NCBI RefSeq assembly: GCF_002234595.1
Contig: NZ_NMUL01000027.1
Span: forward strand, 1-64,000
DNA from: Amycolatopsis vastitatis
GTDB lineage: Bacteria; Actinomycetota; Actinomycetes; Mycobacteriales; Pseudonocardiaceae
Reading direction: 5' to 3'
DNA length: 64,000 nucleotides
The position numbers and the translations under genes are program-made. Below are positions 1 to 8,223 of this stretch, piece after piece. Every line of letters begins with the position of its first letter. Position 1 is the first letter of the stretch. A model generated the notes under the pieces. The model ran no database searches and was not told where the DNA came from. It saw only the letters and a list, made by a program, of their open reading frames with translations.

Positions 1-1
1 C

Positions 2-1470
2 AACGGCCTGCAGGACCCGGGCGAGCCGGGCGTGCCGAACGTGCCGGTGGTGCTGAAGGACGGCAACGGCAAGGAGATCGCGACCACGAAGACGGGCCAG
101 GACGGGAAGTACCTGTTCGACAAGCTGCCCGATGGCGCGTACCAGGTGTGCTTCGACCGTGCCAAGCTGCCCCCGGCCTACGCGGACTGGCAGTGGACGA
201 AGCCCGACGTGCCCGACGACGACGGCAAGGACTCCGACGCCGACCCGGCGACCGGGTGCACGCCGGTCACGACCCTCGGGATCGACCGCCCGGAGGACCT
301 GACCCTGGACGCGGGCCTGGTCGAACCCACGAACCGCCTCGGTGACTTCGTGTGGAAGGACCTCAACGCGAACGGGCTGCAGGACCCTGGTGAGCCGGGT
401 GTGCCGGACGTGCCGGTGGTCTTGAAGGACGGCAACGGCAAGCAGCTGGCCACGACGAAGACCGACAGCGGCGGCAAGTACCTGTTCGACAAGCTGCCGG
501 GCGGGTCGTATCAGGTGTGCTTCGACATCGCGCACCTGCCGGCACCGGTGGCCGACTACAAGCTGACCAAGCCGGACGCCGGTGACGACGGGAAGGACTC
601 CGACGCCAACACCGAGACCGGGTGCACCCCGGTGGTCACCCTCGGCGTGGGCAACCGGGAAAACCTCACCCTCGACGCGGGTCTGGTTTCGCCGCCGAAC
701 CGCCTCGGCGACTTCGTGTGGGCCGACCTGAACCGCAACGGCCTGCAGGACCAGGGTGAACCGGGTGTGCCGGACGTGCCGGTGGTGCTCAAGGACGGCA
801 ACGGCAAGCAGCTCGCCGGCACGAGCACCGGGCCGGACGGGAAGTACTCGTTCGACAACCTGCCGGACGGGTCCTACCAGGTGTGCTTCGACCGTTCGAA
901 GCTGACGGGCAAGTACGCCGGCTGGCAGTGGACCAAGCCGGACGCCGGGGACGACGGCACGGACTCGGACGCCGGCCTGGCGACCGGGTGCACGCCGGTG
1001 GTCACCCTCGGCGTGGGCAAGCGCGAGGACCTCACCCTCGACGCGGGCCTGGTCGAACCCAGGAACCGCATCGGCGACTTCGTGTGGCTCGACCGCAACG
1101 GCAACGGCCTGCAGGACCCGGGTGAGCCGGGCGTGCCGGACGTGCCGGTCGTGCTGAAGGACGGCACCGGCAAGCAGCTGGCGTCGACGAAGACCGACAG
1201 CGGCGGGAAGTACCTGTTCGACAACCTTCCCGACGGCGGGTACAAGGTCTGCTTCGACACCGGCGGCCGCAAGCTGACCCAGCCGGACGTGGGCACCGAC
1301 GACCTGCGGGACTCCGACGCCCAGCCGTCCGACGGGTGCACCCCGGTGCTCTCCGTCGGCCCGGCGAAGCGCGAAGACCTGGGTGCGGACGCCGGTCTGC
1401 TCCCGACGTCGGCCCCGGCTCCGGTCACGCCGCCGAAGAAGGGTCCGTTGGCCGGCACCGGTTTCCCCGG
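2..1470 (+). repeat. Four tandem 366-369 bp repeats inside the surface protein gene
   Basis: The codons for NGLQD start at 2, 371, 737 and 1103, giving periods of 369, 366 and 366 bases. DNA identity between copies is visibly high (for example GTGCCGGACGTGCCGGTGGT recurs), so copy number may vary by recombination and assemblies may collapse the array. The last copy is shorter and diverges before the Pro-rich linker. Confidence 0.85.
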
Positions 1471-1558
1471 GTTCTGGCTCCTGGGCCTGAGCGGTCTGGC
1501 CGTGGCCGCCGGCATCGCGGCACTGCTGGCCGCGCGCCGGTCCCGCAGGATCGAATGA
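2..1558 (+). CDS. SdrD/Cna B-type repeat surface protein, 3' part, LAXTG-anchored
   Basis: The frame is open at the window edge, so the N-terminus and signal peptide lie upstream. The visible 518 or so codons hold four copies of a Cna/SdrD B-like module of about 122 residues, each beginning near NGLQDPGEPGVPDVPVVLKD and containing a YLFDKLPDG-like strand and a GCTPV strand. These are collagen-binding-protein-type beta-sandwich stalk modules of extracellular adhesins. The C-terminus has a Pro-rich linker, the motif LAGTG, a hydrophobic segment of about 20 residues and a basic RRSRR tail, which is a sorting signal of the LAXTG class used by class E sortases in high-GC actinomycetes. No sortase gene is visible. 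The ligand cannot be told from the sequence. Confidence 0.85.
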   Translation, partial: NGLQDPGEPGVPNVPVVLKDGNGKEIATTKTGQDGKYLFDKLPDGAYQVCFDRAKLPPAYADWQWTKPDVPDDDGKDSDADPATGCTPVTTLGIDRPEDLTLDAGLVEPTNRLGDFVWKDLNANGLQDPGEPGVPDVPVVLKDGNGKQLATTKTDSGGKYLFDKLPGGSYQVCFDIAHLPAPVADYKLTKPDAGDDGKDSDANTETGCTPVVTLGVGNRENLTLDAGLVSPPNRLGDFVWADLNRNGLQDQGEPGVPDVPVVLKDGNGKQLAGTSTGPDGKYSFDNLPDGSYQVCFDRSKLTGKYAGWQWTKPDAGDDGTDSDAGLATGCTPVVTLGVGKREDLTLDAGLVEPRNRIGDFVWLDRNGNGLQDPGEPGVPDVPVVLKDGTGKQLASTKTDSGGKYLFDNLPDGGYKVCFDTGGRKLTQPDVGTDDLRDSDAQPSDGCTPVLSVGPAKREDLGADAGLLPTSAPAPVTPPKKGPLAGTGFPGFWLLGLSGLAVAAGIAALLAARRSRRIE

Positions 1559-1563
1559 CCGTC

Positions 1564-1593
1564 AGGGTGGGCGCCCGACCGGGCGCCCACCCT
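1564..1593 (+). terminator. Strong hairpin after the surface protein gene
   Basis: A perfect 14-base inverted repeat (AGGGTGGGCGCCCG and its complement) with a very short loop starts 6 bases after the stop codon. It lacks a T tract, as is usual in actinomycetes. A second, weaker inverted repeat (GTCAAGGC/GCCTTGAC, 1719-1744) lies between here and the convergent DyP gene and may serve that gene. Confidence 0.7.
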
Positions 1594-1809
1594 TCACCCC
1601 AGGGTTCCGGCAAAGTCTTAGCGCCCCTTTCCGAACCCCGAACCGGCGTGAACGGCGCCCCACCCAGACCTCCCCCTGGCACCCCGATACGAAGCCAGAA
1701 CACGGCCGGTAGTGCCGGGTCAAGGCACGCTTTCCCGCCTTGACGCGGTGCTGCCGGCCGTAGTCACAATCCAGCTTCGGGGTGGTGGATCAACGAGGGT
1801 TTGCAGAGT

Positions 1810-2889
1810 TCACGCAAGCAAGCCGTGGCCGAGCGGGACGTCGGCGCTGAAGCCGGGCAGGATCAGGAAAGTGGCCGACGCGGTCGTCGTCGCGTAGCGC
1901 AGGAGGGCGTCGCCGTCGCTCATCCGGTGCTGGGTGGCCACGAAGGTGCGCAGTTCCTTCTGGAACGAGATGAACAGCAGGCCCTCGTCGGAGTTGTACG
2001 ACCGCCGCAGCATGACTCCGGCGCCGACGGTGAGCGGGTGGGCTCGCCGGATGTGCGCGTCGGCCGGGATGAGGTACTCGCCGTCCGGGGTTTTGGCCCC
2101 CAGGTCGAGTTCGGGGCCGGACAACGGTTCCGCGGTCGCCTTGCGGCGGCCGATGACCTGCTCCTGGCGCGTCACCGGCAGCGCGTGGAAGGCCGCGGTG
2201 TCCAGCCGCATCGACCGCACGACCGCGATCGTGCCGCCGCGGACCGCGGGCGGGCCGTCGAGCCAGACGTCGGCGGTCAGCTCGGCGTCGCTCTTGGGCA
2301 CCACGATGCCGTCGGCGAAGCCGAGGACGTTGCGCGCGGAACCGTCCGATGCGGACGGTCCGCGGAAGCCGGTTTTCCGCCACCGCGGGGTCAGTCCGGT
2401 GCCGGCCGTCAGCTCGGTCACCGCGAGGGCGGCGACCAGAGGCTCGTCCGCGCACACCTGCAGCAGAAGATCGCCGCCGCGGTGGTGGTCGTCGACGTCG
2501 TCGCCGGGGAACACCGGGAGGTCCTGCGCGCCGGGCAGGTCCGGCCCGGCGGCCGCGACGATCCGCGGGCCGAGCCCGGCCGTGACCGTCAGCCGCGCGG
2601 GCGGGAGGTCCGCGAGCGCGGCGTCCCCGCCCGCGCACAACGCCGCCGTCCGCCGCCCGAGCGTGGCCAGGAGGGCGCCGAGCCGGGCGCCCGGGGGAAC
2701 GTCCCAGACGGACACGTCGGCGTGCCGCTGGGGCGGTGCGGGCCGCGCGATCCCGGCCTGCTGCGCACCGAAGACGTCCACCACTCCCGGGTCCGAGGCG
2801 GCGGCCGGGGCGGAACAGGCGGACAGCAGGCCGGCGGCACCGGCGCTGAGCAGCAGCGCGCGGCGGGACAACGGGGGAGGAGTGGCCAC
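1810..2889 (-). CDS. Dyp-type heme peroxidase, Tat-exported lipoprotein
   Basis: The 359-residue product matches the dye-decolourising peroxidase family, which uses heme and peroxide to oxidise dyes, phenolics or porphyrins. The N-terminus reads SRRALLLSAG then LLSAC, a twin-arginine signal with a lipobox, so the folded holoenzyme is probably exported and lipid-anchored. The family signature appears as GFADG (distal Asp), followed by a region with the proximal His side and the conserved FISFQ near the C-terminus. A GTG start at 2889 places the RR motif about 9 residues in; a longer reading from an upstream ATG would bury the signal. It resembles EfeB-type DyPs, but no EfeU/EfeO iron-uptake genes are next to it. 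It is divergent from the beta-helix lipoprotein at 2998. Confidence 0.88.
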   Translation of the reverse strand: MATPPPLSRRALLLSAGAAGLLSACSAPAAASDPGVVDVFGAQQAGIARPAPPQRHADVSVWDVPPGARLGALLATLGRRTAALCAGGDAALADLPPARLTVTAGLGPRIVAAAGPDLPGAQDLPVFPGDDVDDHHRGGDLLLQVCADEPLVAALAVTELTAGTGLTPRWRKTGFRGPSASDGSARNVLGFADGIVVPKSDAELTADVWLDGPPAVRGGTIAVVRSMRLDTAAFHALPVTRQEQVIGRRKATAEPLSGPELDLGAKTPDGEYLIPADAHIRRAHPLTVGAGVMLRRSYNSDEGLLFISFQKELRTFVATQHRMSDGDALLRYATTTASATFLILPGFSADVPLGHGLLA

Positions 2890-2997
2890 GCGCGGATTGT
2901 GCCGCCTCGCCACCGCGGAACCGGTGGTTGTCACTCCACCAGGTGGCATTTCGCGTCGTTCGGGCTGCGCGGTGCGGAACACTCCTATGGTTTCGCC

Positions 2998-4311
2998 GTG
3001 CGTCCGCTTCCCGTCCTCCTGCTCTGCGCGCTGGCCGTCGCCGGCTGCGCTTCCGCCGACCGGTCGTTCCGGCCGGACGCCGCCGGAACCGCGACCATCC
3101 GGGTACCGCAGGACGCGCCGACCGTCCAGCAGGCCGTGGACTCGGCGCGGCCGGGCGACCTGGTGCTCGTCTCCCCGGGCGTGTACCGCGAGTCGGTGCG
3201 GATCACCGTGCCCGGCCTCGTGCTGCGCGGCACCGACCGGAACCGGGTGGTGTTCGACGGCGAAGTGCGCCGGGCCAACGGGATCGTGGTCACCGCGCCG
3301 GGTGTCGCGGTGGAAAACCTGACCGTCCGCGACCACGTCCTCAACGGCGTCCTCGTCACCGGCATGGCCGACGAGACCGGGGGACTGGCCAGGGGAAGCG
3401 ACGGCTACACCCGCCTCGACCCGGCGAAGTTCCCGCCGGTGCAGGGTTTCCGCGTCTCGTACGTGACGGCGAGCAACAACGGGCTGTACGGCGTTTACGC
3501 GTTCGACTCCCAGCACGGGCTGATCGAGCACAGCTACGCCTCCGGCAGCGCGGACTCGGGGTTCTACGTCGGCCAGTGCAACCCGTGCGACATCGCGGTC
3601 CGGGGGAACGTCGCCGAACGCAACGCGGTGGGCTACGAGGGCACGAACGCGTCCGGGCGGATGTCCGTGGTGGGCAACCGGTTCGTCGGCAACCGGGTGG
3701 GCCTGTCGGCCAATTCGGACTACCAGGAGGCGTTCGTGCCGCAGCGGGACGCCGCGATCGTCGGCAACCTCGTCGCGGCGAACGCCCAGCCGGGCAGCCC
3801 GGCGCAGGCCGACGGCGGGTTCGGCGTGGGCATCGGCATCGCCGGCGGCACCCGGAACCTGCTGGCCCGCAACCTGGTCACCGGCAACCCCGGCGCCGGG
3901 ATCGCGCTGGCGTCGGCCGAAGACCTGGCGCCGTCGGACAACCGGCTGGTCGGGAACGTGCTTTCCGGCAACGGCGTCGACGTCGTCTACGCCGCTTCGG
4001 ACCGGGCGCCGGGGAGTGGCAACTGCCTGCAGGACAACGTCCTGACGAGTACGGCCCCGGACGGCCTCGCCGGGACGATGGCCTGCCCGGCGCCTCTCGC
4101 CCAGGCCGCCGGCGTGCGGCTCGCCCTGCCCCCGGCACCCCGCGGCGTGCCGTTCCCCGACGTCGCCGCCCCACCCAGGCAGCCGGACCTGCCCGCCGCG
4201 GCGACGGCGCCTCCGCGGCCGGCGCGGGGACTGCCGGGGCCGGTCGACCTCGACAGCTACCCCGTGCCGCCGCTCGCGCTGCTGGCCGAGCACGCCGGGG
4301 TCAAGCCGTGA
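2998..4311 (+). CDS. Secreted right-handed parallel beta-helix lipoprotein
   Basis: A GTG start gives a short signal peptide ending in the lipobox VAGC, so the 437-residue product is probably a membrane-anchored extracellular lipoprotein. The body shows the pattern of a pectate-lyase-like parallel beta-helix (NosD/PbH1 repeats): IRVPQDAPTVQQAVDSARPGD at the start, then many turns of the form GNxVxxNxxGI. Such folds bind or cleave polysaccharides, but no catalytic residues could be assigned. The C-terminal 70 residues are Pro/Ala-rich. The gene overlaps the next one by GTGA, so the two are translationally coupled. An alternative upstream reading of the frame is unlikely because it lacks a signal peptide. 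Confidence 0.8.
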   Translation: MRPLPVLLLCALAVAGCASADRSFRPDAAGTATIRVPQDAPTVQQAVDSARPGDLVLVSPGVYRESVRITVPGLVLRGTDRNRVVFDGEVRRANGIVVTAPGVAVENLTVRDHVLNGVLVTGMADETGGLARGSDGYTRLDPAKFPPVQGFRVSYVTASNNGLYGVYAFDSQHGLIEHSYASGSADSGFYVGQCNPCDIAVRGNVAERNAVGYEGTNASGRMSVVGNRFVGNRVGLSANSDYQEAFVPQRDAAIVGNLVAANAQPGSPAQADGGFGVGIGIAGGTRNLLARNLVTGNPGAGIALASAEDLAPSDNRLVGNVLSGNGVDVVYAASDRAPGSGNCLQDNVLTSTAPDGLAGTMACPAPLAQAAGVRLALPPAPRGVPFPDVAAPPRQPDLPAAATAPPRPARGLPGPVDLDSYPVPPLALLAEHAGVKP

Positions 4312-5000
4312 AGCGCCTGGCGGCGCTGGCCGCGGTGCTCTTGGTGGCCGCGTGCGGCGCCGGCCCGCAGCCCCGGCCGCTGTCCGCGGCGGAGGCGGAG
4401 CGGCTGGCGCTGGCCCGGTTCGCGAACTACCGGTTCCGGGCGGAGAACTTCACGGCCACGGTGCCGACCGGCGCCGGCCGGATCGCTTTGCGGGGACGGG
4501 TGGACTTCGTCGAGGGCCTGGGCTACGCGGAGATGAGCACGGACGGCCGCCACGACGACGCGTCCGGTGGACTGCTGCAGTGGACGCCGTCCGCGGTGGC
4601 CTTCCGCGGCGGCCCGGGCCAGACGGCGACCGACCCGCCGCCGGCCGACCGCTGGCAGTACCGGCCGCTCCAGCAGGGCCCGGAACTCGACACGGCGCTG
4701 CGCCTCCTGCTGGGGCTGGGCACGGACCGCCCGGACAACGTCCAGCTGCTCCGGCAGAGCTCGGCCCGCTGGGTCCGCACCGACACGGTCGGCGACACCC
4801 CGGTCGACGTCATCGACGGACCCCAGCCGGCCCACCCTCAGGAGGCGGCGAAGGCGGCCCGGGTCCAGTACTGGCTGGACACGGCGGGTCTGCTGCGCCG
4901 GGTCGAGGCCCGGGTCGGCGACCGGCCGGACCCGGTGGTCGTTTCGTTCGCGCCGGCGGCGTCTCCGGCGCCGGGACCGGTGGCGGCATTTGCGCGCTGA
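4308..5000 (+). CDS. Hypothetical secreted lipoprotein
   Basis: The GTG start overlaps the stop of the beta-helix gene (GTGA). The 230-residue product starts VKRLAALAAVLLVAACG, a classic lipoprotein signal with lipobox VAAC. The rest is a soluble domain with alternating strands and a repeated theme of conversion values (DTVGDTPVDVIDGP, VQYWLDTAGLLRRVEARV) that resembles the LolA/LppX-like lipoprotein fold seen in actinomycete lipoproteins, but I cannot name a family with certainty. The coupling suggests it works with the beta-helix protein at the cell surface. Confidence 0.7.
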   Translation: MKRLAALAAVLLVAACGAGPQPRPLSAAEAERLALARFANYRFRAENFTATVPTGAGRIALRGRVDFVEGLGYAEMSTDGRHDDASGGLLQWTPSAVAFRGGPGQTATDPPPADRWQYRPLQQGPELDTALRLLLGLGTDRPDNVQLLRQSSARWVRTDTVGDTPVDVIDGPQPAHPQEAAKAARVQYWLDTAGLLRRVEARVGDRPDPVVVSFAPAASPAPGPVAAFAR

Positions 5001-5010
5001 GGGGGCGGGT

Positions 5011-5056
5011 GTCGTGAGTGAGAAACAGTGTTAGAACCCTGTTTCTCACCCACGAC
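5011..5056. terminator. Long bidirectional hairpin between convergent genes
   Basis: Two 18-base arms (GTCGTGAGTGAGAAACAG and its complement with one mismatch) flank a 10-base loop. It sits between the lipoprotein gene ending at 5000 and the GNAT gene ending at 5078, so it probably terminates both. Its arms are A-rich compared with the surrounding GC, which makes it stand out as an inserted-looking element. Confidence 0.75.
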
Positions 5057-5077
5057 AAGCCGCGGCGCCGGGGAGTC

Positions 5078-5716
5078 TCAGCGGGTCGGCCGGGGGAGCC
5101 GCCGCAGGTGGTCGGGGCGCCAGTGCCGTCCGCGCCGTGGGGTGCGCCAGTGCCGTCCCCGTGAGGGCCGCACCGGACCTCGGGCGGCGACGAACGCCGG
5201 GCGGTGCTCGGCGAACCGGTCCGCCGTCAGCCCCATCAGCACCGGATACCGGATCTCGCCGCGGAGCAGCTCGGTGTCGCGCGTCCTGCCCTCTTCGCGG
5301 AAGCCCAGCTCGCCGTGGAGGGCCAGCGAGGCGAAGTTGCCGCCGTTGACGCTGACCTCGCACTTGCGGTAGCCGCGCAGCTCGAACATGACCGCGAGCA
5401 GGGTCGTGACGGCGTCGGCGGCGTACCCGCAGCGGCGGTGCTGCGGCCCGATCCCGATGCCGTAGCTGAACCGCCCGGAAGCCGGGTCGGCCTGGACCCA
5501 GATCGACCCGACCAGCGTCCGGTTGTGGAGTGTCTCGATCGCGAAGTGGAAGTCGTCACCGGAGCCGTCCTCGCCGCTGCGGTGCGTCGCCCAGTGGCGG
5601 TAGCCGCCGATCTGCGGGTCGCGGACGCGGGCGGAGTCCCGGTCGAACCCGATCAGGGTGCGCCGGTCCGCCGGGCGGACCTCCCGCAACCGCACCTTCC
5701 ACCCCGCCCAGCTCAT
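5078..5716 (-). CDS. GNAT-family N-acetyltransferase
   Basis: The 212-residue product has the RimJ/RimL-type GNAT layout: VRLREVRPADRR at the start, the strand FSYGIGIGPQHRRCGYAADAV (acetyl-CoA pyrophosphate loop of the form RxxGxA, here RRCGYA), and VSVNGGNFASLALHGELGFREEG towards the end, the typical N..S..L..LGF element. The substrate is unknown. The start at ATG 5716 gives MSWAGWKVRLREV. The last 35 residues are an Arg/His-rich tail with the repeat RGRHWR encoded by a near-duplicate of GCGCCAGTGCCGTCC, which is not part of the GNAT fold. It is divergent from the epoxide hydrolase and shares its operator region. Confidence 0.85.
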   Translation of the reverse strand: MSWAGWKVRLREVRPADRRTLIGFDRDSARVRDPQIGGYRHWATHRSGEDGSGDDFHFAIETLHNRTLVGSIWVQADPASGRFSYGIGIGPQHRRCGYAADAVTTLLAVMFELRGYRKCEVSVNGGNFASLALHGELGFREEGRTRDTELLRGEIRYPVLMGLTADRFAEHRPAFVAARGPVRPSRGRHWRTPRRGRHWRPDHLRRLPRPTR

Positions 5717-5748
5717 CGCCGGTGATGGTAGCACCGAGGCGATATTGG

Positions 5749-5788
5749 TTGGCTCACCCAACGAATCTGCTATCGTTGGTTGAGCCAA
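5749..5788. promoter_or_regulatory. Double palindromic operator in the GNAT/epoxide hydrolase promoter region
   Basis: TTGGCTCACCCAA (5749-5761) and TTGGTTGAGCCAA (5776-5788) are each TTGG-N5-CCAA palindromes, and together they form a larger dyad (16-base arms with one mismatch, 8-base loop). The second copy ends about 10 bases before the AGGAG ribosome site of the epoxide hydrolase. The size and form suit a TetR- or MarR-type repressor, but no regulator gene adjoins. Confidence 0.65.
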
Positions 5789-5810
5789 CAGAAACGACAG
5801 GAGCCAAGCC

Positions 5811-6896
5811 ATGATCGAGCCGTTCCGCATCGACGTCCCGCAGGCCGACCTCGACGACTTGCACGACCGCCTCGCCCGCACCCGCTGGCCGAACGAAGTG
5901 GCCGGGGCCGGGTGGGACTACGGCTTCCCGCTGGCGCGGCTGAAGGAGCTGGCCGGTCACTGGCACACCCGCTTCGACTGGCGCGAGCAGGAAGCCGCGC
6001 TCAACGAGCTCCCGCACTTCACCACCGAGATCGAGGGCCAGAACATCCACTTCGTCCACGTCCGGTCGGCGAACCCGGACGCGCTCCCGCTGGTCCTCAC
6101 CCACGGCTGGCCCGGGTCGTTCCTGGAGTTCACCGACGTGATCGAGCCGCTGTCGCGCGACTTCCACCTGGTCATCCCGTCCATCCCGGGGTACGGCTTC
6201 TCCGGGCCGACGCACGAGCGCGGCTGGGACGTCGTCCGGATCGCGCGGGCGTGGGCCGAGCTGATGCGCCGCCTCGGCTACGACCGCTACGGCGCGCAGG
6301 GCGGCGACTTCGGCTCGGGCATCTCGCTGGCGCTCGGTGCGGTGGCCCTCGAGCGGGTCGTCGGGGTGCACGTGAACTTCCTGCCGACGCGGCCGGACCC
6401 GGGCGACGGCGTCGAGCTGTCCGAATCGGACGAAACCCGGCTGGACAAGGTCCGGCAGCTGGTGGCGAACCGGCCGCCGTACCAGGCCTTGCAGGCCGTG
6501 ACCCCGCAGACGATCGGCTACGCGCTGACCGACTCGCCGGTCGCCCAGCTCGTCTGGATCGCCGAGCGGTTCGCCCAGTGGACGGATCCTCGTTCGGGGA
6601 TCGGCGACGGCCGGCTGCTCACCGACGTTTCGCTGTACTGGCTGACCGCCACCGCGGCTTCTTCGGCACGGCTGCACCACGACGCCCCGCGAGCCGCCCA
6701 GCCGTGCCCGGTGCCGGTGGGGGTGGCGGTGTTCGCGCACGACATCACGCTGCCGGTGCGCCCGCTGGCCGAGCGGCGGTACGACATCACGCACTGGTCG
6801 GAGTTCGACCGCGGCGGCCACTTCGCCGCGATGGAGGTGCCGGACCTGTTCGCCGCCGACGTCCGCAAGTTCTTCCTCGACCTGCCGGGCGTGTAG
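5811..6896 (+). CDS. Epoxide hydrolase with EHN N-terminal domain
   Basis: The 361-residue product is an alpha/beta hydrolase of the microsomal-type epoxide hydrolase group, which opens epoxides to diols through an Asp ester. The N-terminal EHN domain is visible at residues 1-105 (FRIDVPQADLDDLHDRLARTRWP). HGWPGS is the oxyanion-hole motif, GGDFGSG carries the nucleophilic Asp, and the C-terminal RGGHFAAME supplies the catalytic His. The start ATG 5811 has an AGGAG box 7 bases upstream. A paired operator lies directly in front. The physiological epoxide is unknown; the length is normal for the family. Confidence 0.92.
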   Translation: MIEPFRIDVPQADLDDLHDRLARTRWPNEVAGAGWDYGFPLARLKELAGHWHTRFDWREQEAALNELPHFTTEIEGQNIHFVHVRSANPDALPLVLTHGWPGSFLEFTDVIEPLSRDFHLVIPSIPGYGFSGPTHERGWDVVRIARAWAELMRRLGYDRYGAQGGDFGSGISLALGAVALERVVGVHVNFLPTRPDPGDGVELSESDETRLDKVRQLVANRPPYQALQAVTPQTIGYALTDSPVAQLVWIAERFAQWTDPRSGIGDGRLLTDVSLYWLTATAASSARLHHDAPRAAQPCPVPVGVAVFAHDITLPVRPLAERRYDITHWSEFDRGGHFAAMEVPDLFAADVRKFFLDLPGV

Positions 6897-7046
6897 GCTG
6901 GGGGTGTCCGAGAAGCTTCGTGTGCCGGTGGCGGCCGCTGACGGCGTGCCCTGCCACCTCACGGACAGTCCGGCACCTCGATCGTGATCAGCCGCGACCA
7001 GTCGTCCCGGCGACGCACTCCACGTCCTCGATGCCATCGTGAACCG
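6897..7046. other. Intergenic stretch without a recognised gene
   Basis: No reading frame with a credible start, ribosome site and codon bias occurs between the epoxide hydrolase and the small frame ending at 7229. The full gene-poor interval is 6897-7301 if that small frame is not real. Confidence 0.5.
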
Positions 7047-7070
7047 GTGGCATCCGCGAAAGGAAACTCC

Positions 7071-7229
7071 ATCAGTAAATCCACAGTGGACACTTTGTTC
7101 AGTCACCCGGTCGCCGAGCAGCCCCGGCCCGAAGCGCTCACCACGTCCCAGGACGACCGGTACGGGAGCCTGTTCCTCCAGCCGGTGTACACCCCGGCCC
7201 ATACCGGCGGGCACACCGACAATCCCTAG
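7071..7229 (+). CDS. Possible small peptide (about 52 aa) with non-standard AUC start
   Basis: The frame ending at TAG 7227-7229 shows strong actinomycete codon bias from 7086 on (about nine of ten third positions G or C) and reads STVDTLFSHPVAEQPRPEAL, later YGSLFLQPVYTPAHTGG, ending HTDNP. A good ribosome site AAAGGA (7059-7064) is exactly 6 bases before an ATC codon at 7071, which would give (M)SKSTVDTLF; there is no ATG or GTG at that place. GTG 7047 or GTG 7086 are alternatives with no proper ribosome site. The size, Pro/His/Gly-rich C-terminus and position 72 bases before a methyltransferase recall a ribosomal peptide precursor, but no family is recognised. Confidence 0.4.
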   Translation: MSKSTVDTLFSHPVAEQPRPEALTTSQDDRYGSLFLQPVYTPAHTGGHTDNP

Positions 7230-7301
7230 CTGGGCATTCCTCCACTTTGGACGAATCTTCGGCTTTGTCCGTGTGGAGCCGGGAGAAAGCCGGGGCAGCG
7301 C

Positions 7302-8216
7302 ATGACTTCCACCAGGCGCGAGGGCGACACCTGGGATCTGGCCTCCAGTGTCGGCGCGACGGCCACGATGGCCGCGGCGGCCCGTGCGATCGCGACCCGC
7401 ACGGACCGGCGGCTCATCGACGACCCGTTCGCCGAACCGCTCGTCCGGGCGGTCGGCGTCGACCTCCTCACCCGGCTGGCGAGCGGCGAAGTGCCGCCCG
7501 GCGACCTCGTCGAGGAGGTCTGGATCGATGTGGCGAAGATCCGGACCAGGTTCTACGACGAGTTCTTCCTCGAAGCGGCGAACGCGGGCATCACGCAGGC
7601 CGTGATCCTGGCTTCCGGGCTGGATTCCCGCGCGTACCGGCTGCCCTGGCCGGCCGGGACGGTGGTGTACGAGGTCGACCAGCCGCGCGTCGCCGAATTC
7701 AAGACGCGCGCGCTGGCCGAACTGGGTGCCGAGCCCACCGCCGACCGGAGAGTGGCCGCGGCCGACCTGCGCGACGACTGGCCCGGCGCACTGCGCGCCG
7801 CCGGGTTCGACCCGGCCCGGCCGGTCGCGTGGAGCGCCGAAGGCCTGCTCGGCTACCTGCCGCCGGAGGCGCAGGACCGCCTGCTGGACACCATCACCGA
7901 ACTCAGCGCGCCGGGCAGCCGGCTGGCCACCGAAAGCAAGCCCAACCCGCGGCCGGGCGACGAGGACAGGACGAAGGACCGCCTGCGGCGCATTTCCGAG
8001 CGCTGGAGTGCGCGGAGTTTCGACACCGACATGGCGAGCCTGCGCTATTACGGTGAGCGCAACGAGGCGGCTCCCTACCTCGCCGACCGCGGCTGGGCGC
8101 TGGACGCGATCACGATCCGGGACCTGCTCGCCGCCCACGACCTGCCGCCCCTGAGCGACGACGACGCCCGGATGGGCGACATGCGGTACGTCAGCGGCAC
8201 TCTCGAGAAGAAGTAG
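7302..8216 (+). CDS. Class I SAM-dependent methyltransferase, LCMT/TIGR00027 type
   Basis: The 304-residue product has the features of the leucine-carboxyl-methyltransferase-like family common in mycobacteria and relatives: TWDLASSVGATATMAAAARA at the N-terminus, LDSRAYRLPWPAGTVVYEVD as the SAM-binding region with an acidic residue after the second strand, AADLRDDW, and SAEGLLGYLPPE. Members methylate carboxyl or hydroxyl groups on mostly unknown substrates. ATG 7302 follows GGAGAAAGC-type purines. It may act on the small peptide encoded just upstream, but that is inference only. It is a full-length copy and ends 7 bases before the convergent tautomerase gene. Confidence 0.88.
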   Translation: MTSTRREGDTWDLASSVGATATMAAAARAIATRTDRRLIDDPFAEPLVRAVGVDLLTRLASGEVPPGDLVEEVWIDVAKIRTRFYDEFFLEAANAGITQAVILASGLDSRAYRLPWPAGTVVYEVDQPRVAEFKTRALAELGAEPTADRRVAAADLRDDWPGALRAAGFDPARPVAWSAEGLLGYLPPEAQDRLLDTITELSAPGSRLATESKPNPRPGDEDRTKDRLRRISERWSARSFDTDMASLRYYGERNEAAPYLADRGWALDAITIRDLLAAHDLPPLSDDDARMGDMRYVSGTLEKK

Positions 8217-8223
8217 CGCCGGA

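Noticed and set aside
2890..4293. Minus-strand extension of the DyP gene over the beta-helix gene
   Set aside because: The extension has no start with a ribosome site and would bury the Tat signal; the plus strand has a signal peptide and beta-helix repeats.
6984..7046. 5' extension of the small peptide frame
   Set aside because: Codon bias is poor before 7047 and there is no ribosome site, so a longer protein is not supported.
5754..8138. Long open minus-strand frame opposite the epoxide hydrolase and methyltransferase genes
   Set aside because: It is the high-GC mirror of two well-supported genes, has no recognisable domain, and crosses the intergenic region and promoter.
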